From Duganella sacchari (GTDB lineage Bacteria > Pseudomonadota > Gammaproteobacteria > Burkholderiales > Burkholderiaceae_D), in contig NZ_FRCX01000017.1 in assembly GCF_900143065.1 (NCBI RefSeq), forward strand, positions 31,908 through 95,907: a stretch of 64,000 bases of DNA, given 5' to 3'. Each line of letters opens with the position of its first letter. Positions within the stretch are counted from its first letter, which is position 1. The notes under the pieces were generated by a model, which saw only the letters and a list, made by a program, of their open reading frames with translations, searched no databases and was not told the origin of the DNA. Of this stretch, positions 60,618 to 64,000 are shown piece after piece. The translations under genes were made by a program, and so were the position numbers.

Positions 60618-60635
60618 ATTCGTCATTTGACGAAT
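60618..60635 (+). promoter_or_regulatory. ArsR operator 2, before the acetyltransferase
   Basis: ATTCGTCA-TT-TGACGAAT is a perfect 8-bp-arm dyad in the gap between arsR and the arsN2-like gene. The sequence repeats operator 1, so the downstream genes may have their own ArsR-controlled promoter. Confidence 0.7.
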
Positions 60636-60652
60636 AACGAATGGAGGTAATG

Positions 60653-61108
60653 ATGAGCAGCACAGGTATCACTTCCCCGGCATTGCGTCCCGCGACGGCG
60701 GCCGACTGGACCGCGATCGAATCCTTGCTCACGCAGGCTGGGCTGCCGCTCGATGGCGCGCAGGAGCATCTGACCAGCTTCACCGTGGGGGACCGGGCTG
60801 GCGCCATCGTGTGCGCCGGCGGCTTGGAGGTCTACGGCGACACGGCGCTGCTGCGTTCGGTCGTGGTGGCGCCAAGCCAGCGCGGGTCGGGGGCAGGCGG
60901 GCTACTGTTCACGGCGCTGGCGAACGTCGCCCAATCGCGCGGCGTGTCCACTCTGTACCTGTTAACGACCACGGCGGCCTCCTTCTTCGCACGTCGCGGA
61001 TTTATCCAAGCCGAGCGCGCCACAATACCGGCGGCGCTGCGCCATTCACGAGAATTCCAAGGAGCTTGTCCTGCTACAGCCACGCTGATGTCCCTCTCAT
61101 TGACCTGA
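60653..61108 (+). CDS. arsN2: ArsN2-like GNAT N-acetyltransferase
   Basis: 151 residues from ATG 60653 (GGAGG 5 nt upstream). GNAT fold: LRPATAADWTAIESLL at the start, then VYGDTALLRSVVVAPSQRGSGAGGLLFTAL with the acetyl-CoA-binding Q/RGxGxG/A loop, and a C-terminal strand. ArsN-type enzymes in ars operons acetylate amino groups; ArsN1 detoxifies the arsenical antibiotic arsinothricin. Whether this branch has the same substrate is not known to me. Confidence 0.78.
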   Translation: MSSTGITSPALRPATAADWTAIESLLTQAGLPLDGAQEHLTSFTVGDRAGAIVCAGGLEVYGDTALLRSVVVAPSQRGSGAGGLLFTALANVAQSRGVSTLYLLTTTAASFFARRGFIQAERATIPAALRHSREFQGACPATATLMSLSLT

Positions 61109-61119
61109 AAGGAATTGCC

Positions 61120-62547
61120 ATGAACGTAACCGATATCAACCTGCCGGTGGCGGTCCTGGGCGCCGGCCCGGTCGGCCTTGCCGCCGCCGCGCACCTGGTG
61201 GCGCGCGGCATGACACCGCTGATTTTCGAGGCAAGTGAGAATGTCGCTGGCAACCTGGCCACCTATCGCCATGTGCGCCTGTTCTCGCCCTGGCAGTACA
61301 ACGTGGACAAGGCGGCCCTGCGGCTGCTTGTCGACGCCGGCTGGCCGATGCCGGCCGAAGACGACTTGCCGGCGGCGGGCGAGATCATCGACCAGTACCT
61401 GCAGCCGCTAGCGCAGCTGCCTGCCATTGCTGCCCATCTCAAGCTGGGCCACCGCGTTGTGCAGGTGTCGCGCCAGGGCTTTGATAAGGTCAAGACGCGC
61501 GGGCGCGAGCTGGCGCCGTTCATCGTGCGCGCCGTCACCGCCAGTGGTGAACGTGAATATTTCGTCAGCGCGGTAATCGACGCCACCGGCACCTGGTCGC
61601 ACCCCAATCCCTTGGGCGCGAGCGGCATCGATGCCATCGGCGAAATCACCCACGCGGCACGGATTGCCTACGGTATGCCCGATGTGCTGGGCGCTGAGCG
61701 CCACCGTTATGCCGGACAGCGGGTGCTGGTCGCCGGTAGCGGCCATTCGGCGGCCGGAACCTTGATCGCCCTGGCCCAGCTGGCAGAGGAGGAACCTGGC
61801 ACCACGCTGGTGTGGGCTGTTCGCGGTGCCGCGATCGAGAAGGCGTTCGGCGGCGGCAGCGCCGATGGCCTGCCGGCGCGTGGCGCTCTCGGTACGCGCC
61901 TCAAGGCGCTGCAGGCATCAGGCAAACTGGAAATCCATACCCGATTCCGCATTCACGCGCTGGAGGTGGAGGGGAACGCACTGCGCGTCGTTGGCGATGA
62001 GGTGGACGGCAACAGTCCGGTGATCGATGGCGTCGACCAGATCGTGGCCTCGACCGGTGCGCGACCCAACCTGGAGCTGACCCGTGAACTGCGCGTGCGG
62101 CACGATCCCTGGCTGGAAAGCACCGACGCGTTGGCGCCGCTGATCGATCCCAACGAGCATAGTTGTGGCACGGTCCGCCCGCACGGTCACCGCGAACTCG
62201 CGCACCCTGAGCCTGGATACTATGCGGTGGGCGCCAAGAGCTACGGCCGCGCGACAAACTTTCTGATGGCGACCGGCTATGAGCAGGTGCGTTCAGTGGT
62301 AGCAGCGCTTGCTGGAGACCTGGCGCAGGCCGACGACGTGCAGCTCGAACTGCCCGAAACAGGCGTCTGCAGCACACGCCTGGAATACGGAGTCCAGCTG
62401 ACGCCCACCAGCTGTTGTGGCGGGCCGGCGCCGGCCGGTAGCGCCGCCTGCTGCGTGCAGGACGCCGACGCAAAAACCCAAGGTAAAGCGGGCTGCGGCT
62501 GTAGTGATCCGGTGCCGTCGCTGAAAGCGAAATCCTGCTGCGCATAA
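61120..62547 (+). CDS. FAD/NAD(P)-binding oxidoreductase with Cys-pair tail
   Basis: 475 residues. N-terminal FAD Rossmann motif GAGPVG (14-19) and a second nucleotide-binding motif GSGHSAAG (about 206-213), the plan of flavin monooxygenases and related oxidoreductases. The last 45 residues form a Gly/Ala-rich tail with four Cys pairs (CC, CC, CGC, CC), well suited to bind As(III). Such flavoproteins are known in ars clusters (compare ArsO), but the reaction is unproven. AAAGGAATTGCC precedes the ATG. It follows arsN2 by 11 nt. Confidence 0.75.
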   Translation: MNVTDINLPVAVLGAGPVGLAAAAHLVARGMTPLIFEASENVAGNLATYRHVRLFSPWQYNVDKAALRLLVDAGWPMPAEDDLPAAGEIIDQYLQPLAQLPAIAAHLKLGHRVVQVSRQGFDKVKTRGRELAPFIVRAVTASGEREYFVSAVIDATGTWSHPNPLGASGIDAIGEITHAARIAYGMPDVLGAERHRYAGQRVLVAGSGHSAAGTLIALAQLAEEEPGTTLVWAVRGAAIEKAFGGGSADGLPARGALGTRLKALQASGKLEIHTRFRIHALEVEGNALRVVGDEVDGNSPVIDGVDQIVASTGARPNLELTRELRVRHDPWLESTDALAPLIDPNEHSCGTVRPHGHRELAHPEPGYYAVGAKSYGRATNFLMATGYEQVRSVVAALAGDLAQADDVQLELPETGVCSTRLEYGVQLTPTSCCGGPAPAGSAACCVQDADAKTQGKAGCGCSDPVPSLKAKSCCA

Positions 62548-62580
62548 GCGCCGTTACTCATCAAAAAGAGGAAGTCATCC

Positions 62581-63804
62581 ATGCACCGTGCTTGGCACAC
62601 CATCGGCATACTGGCCTTCACGCAAATCGCCTCCTGGGGATCGCTGTACTATGCGTTCAGCATTGTGGCACCCGGCATAGGGCGAGAGCTGGGGATGCGC
62701 GCAGAACTGGTGTATGGCGCCTTTTCATGGAGCCTGCTGGTGGCGGGCTTAGTCGCGACGCCCACCGGTATGCTGCTGGACCGCTTTGGCGGGAAATTGA
62801 TCATGGCGACGGGCTCGCTGGTTTGCGGCGCAGGACTGATCTGGCTGAGCAGAGCAACCGGGACGCTGTCATATTTTGGTGCCTCGACGGTGCTTGGCGT
62901 GGCTATGTCGCTGACGCTGTATGAGGCAGCCTTCGCCACGATCAACCGCAAGTTCAATCACAACAGCCGCCAGGCGATATCGACGCTGACCTTGTTTGCT
63001 GGATTCGCCAGCACCGTGTTCTGGCCGCTGACGCTGAAGCTGAGCACGGCTATCGGGTGGCGTGAAACCTATTTCTGGTTCGGGATCGTGCAGTTGCTGC
63101 TATGTCTCCCCCTGCACCTGATGCTGGGCCGAGACGCGTCGGTCACGCATGTACCGCATGCGGTACCAGAGCGCAGCCATACACTGGCCGAGGCACTACG
63201 ACATCCGGCCTTCTGGAAACTGGCAATGGCCTTCGCCGCCAATATGTTCATTTTCTCGGCGTTGTCCGTGCACCTGATCCCTCTACTGAAGGACTTCGGC
63301 CACACTGCTGGCCTTGCCGTGATGATGTCAACACTGATAGGCCCCATGCAGGTCGCCGGGCGTATCTGCGAGCGTACTTTCGCCCGGAATGCACTGCCGC
63401 AAACGGTCGGCCTGTTTTCATTCGCCTCGCTGCCGGCCGCCGTTCTGGCGCTACTGTTGTGGGGCAGCCAGTCATGGGCAGCGGCGGCATTCTGCACTCT
63501 CTATGGGTTGAGCAACGGCGTCCTGACGATCGTTCGCGGCACAATCCCGCAGGCCATGTTCGGGCGCCAGAATTACGGAGCCATATCTGGCGCAATGGCC
63601 GGACCATCCTTGCTGGCCAAGGCAGCCGGTCCCTTGGTGGCTGCCTTTATGCTTCAGACGTATCCGGCCCCAGCAGTGTTGATTGCAATGCTCTTGGTGT
63701 CCCCGTTGGCCACTTCAAATTCCCCCACCCTTGGCCGGGTCAAATTCCCCCAGGCAGGACAGTCGGATTGTAGTTTAATCGACCGCAGCCGGGTCATTTT
63801 TTGA
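62581..63804 (+). pseudogene. MFS transporter of the ars unit, cut by an IS
   Basis: The frame encodes an MFS protein from ATG 62581 (AGAGGAAG upstream): twelve-segment pattern, with GMLLDRFGGKLIMATGSL in the first loop. Homology runs to about 63700 (VLIAMLLV); the remaining residues come from the terminal repeats of the IS21-like element and the frame ends at 63804. Only the end of the last membrane segment and the C-terminal tail are lost, so residual function is conceivable. It is likely the exporter for whatever the flavoprotein and acetyltransferase produce. Confidence 0.75.
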
Positions 63805-64000
63805 CTCGCCCTGCTTGACCAAGCCGGTCAGACGGCTGGCGGCCTCCTTCAAGCGGTAGCTCTTCCCCTCGAACTCCAGCAGGTGCGCGCGGTGCATCAG
63901 ACGGTCCAGGATGGTGGTCGCCATGGTGTTGTCGCCGAGGTACTTCCCCCAGTCCTGCACCACCCGGTTGGAGGTCACCACGATGCTGCGCTTAAGCTTG
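63701..64000. mobile_element. IS21-family element, one end
   Basis: Starts at about 63700 with two 22-bp direct copies of TTGGCC-N3-TCAAATTCCCCCA (63706-63727 and 63731-63752), the multiple terminal repeats of IS21-type elements, followed by the 3' end of istB on the minus strand. The rest of the element lies outside the window. Confidence 0.8.
63775..64000 (-). CDS. istB: IstB-like transposition helper ATPase, C-terminal part
   Basis: The frame is open through the right edge of the window, so the last 75 residues are seen. RSIVVTSNRVVQDWGKYLGD and ILDRLMHRAHLLEFEGKSYRL are the conserved C-terminal segments of IstB, the AAA+ helper of IstA transposases in IS21-family elements. Its stop lies just inside the IS terminal repeats. 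Confidence 0.9.
   Translation of the reverse strand, partial: KLKRSIVVTSNRVVQDWGKYLGDNTMATTILDRLMHRAHLLEFEGKSYRLKEAASRLTGLVKQGESKNDPAAVD

Overview
The window reads as chromosomal DNA of a high-GC betaproteobacterium, most likely Oxalobacteraceae (Massilia, Duganella or Janthinobacterium type). The evidence is a PEP-CTERM protein, the lol/TatD/ComEC housekeeping block and the codon use. Taxonomy is inferred from gene content only. Positions 1-6373 look like ordinary core genome: the 3' end of a PEP-CTERM gene, lolC-lolD, a TatD nuclease, a CsgG-like secreted protein, a hydrolase-like lipoprotein on the minus strand, and comEC. comEC stops abruptly at about 6373, after roughly 310 codons, and the rest of the window is accessory DNA.

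From about 6374 to the right edge the window is an almost uninterrupted metal and metalloid resistance island, with no integrase in view. Its blocks are: (a) 6374-8000, a scrambled junction with a degenerate ATPase-like ORF and a 185-bp element with 38-bp inverted ends; (b) 8040-17119, a CzcI-like protein, a czcCBA-type RND pump, HupE/UreJ, a membrane anchor protein, a small secreted protein and a His-tailed EamA transporter, probably nickel/cobalt; (c) 17185-20718, a chromate block (broken chrB, chrA, Tat-exported superoxide dismutase, ChrB-domain protein, broken beta-propeller gene); (d) 20994-30810, a copper/silver cus block behind a CueR-type promoter, with CusF, a porin and small lipoproteins; (e) 30964-36788, a lead (pbr) block with UppP, PbrT, PbrR and PbrA and two MerR-type promoters; (f) 36806-47212, a second czc block with a PII-like protein, a P1B-4 ATPase and a ZIP-like transporter; (g) 47307-54991, a divergent pair of CzcI-like genes and a third czcCBA; (h) 55253-57269, an MFS transporter and the C-terminal stub of a fifth RND pump; (i) 57357-63700, an arsenic island of two divergent arsR-led units; (j) from about 63700, an IS21-family element that cuts an MFS gene and runs off the edge.

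The systems are layered. P-type ATPases and small permeases would move metal from cytoplasm to periplasm. Four complete tripartite RND pumps would expel it across the outer membrane. Small periplasmic proteins (CzcI-like, CusF-like, lipoproteins) would bind or buffer it. The regulators present are one PbrR and two ArsR proteins; no czcRS-like, cusRS-like or cueR gene lies in the window, so the RND blocks must depend on regulators elsewhere. Four genes for small CzcI-like exported proteins share an unusual promoter in which the -10 box ends only 6-10 nt before the start codon and no ribosome binding site is visible, suggesting leaderless or near-leaderless mRNA. No tRNA, rRNA or CRISPR array was recognised.
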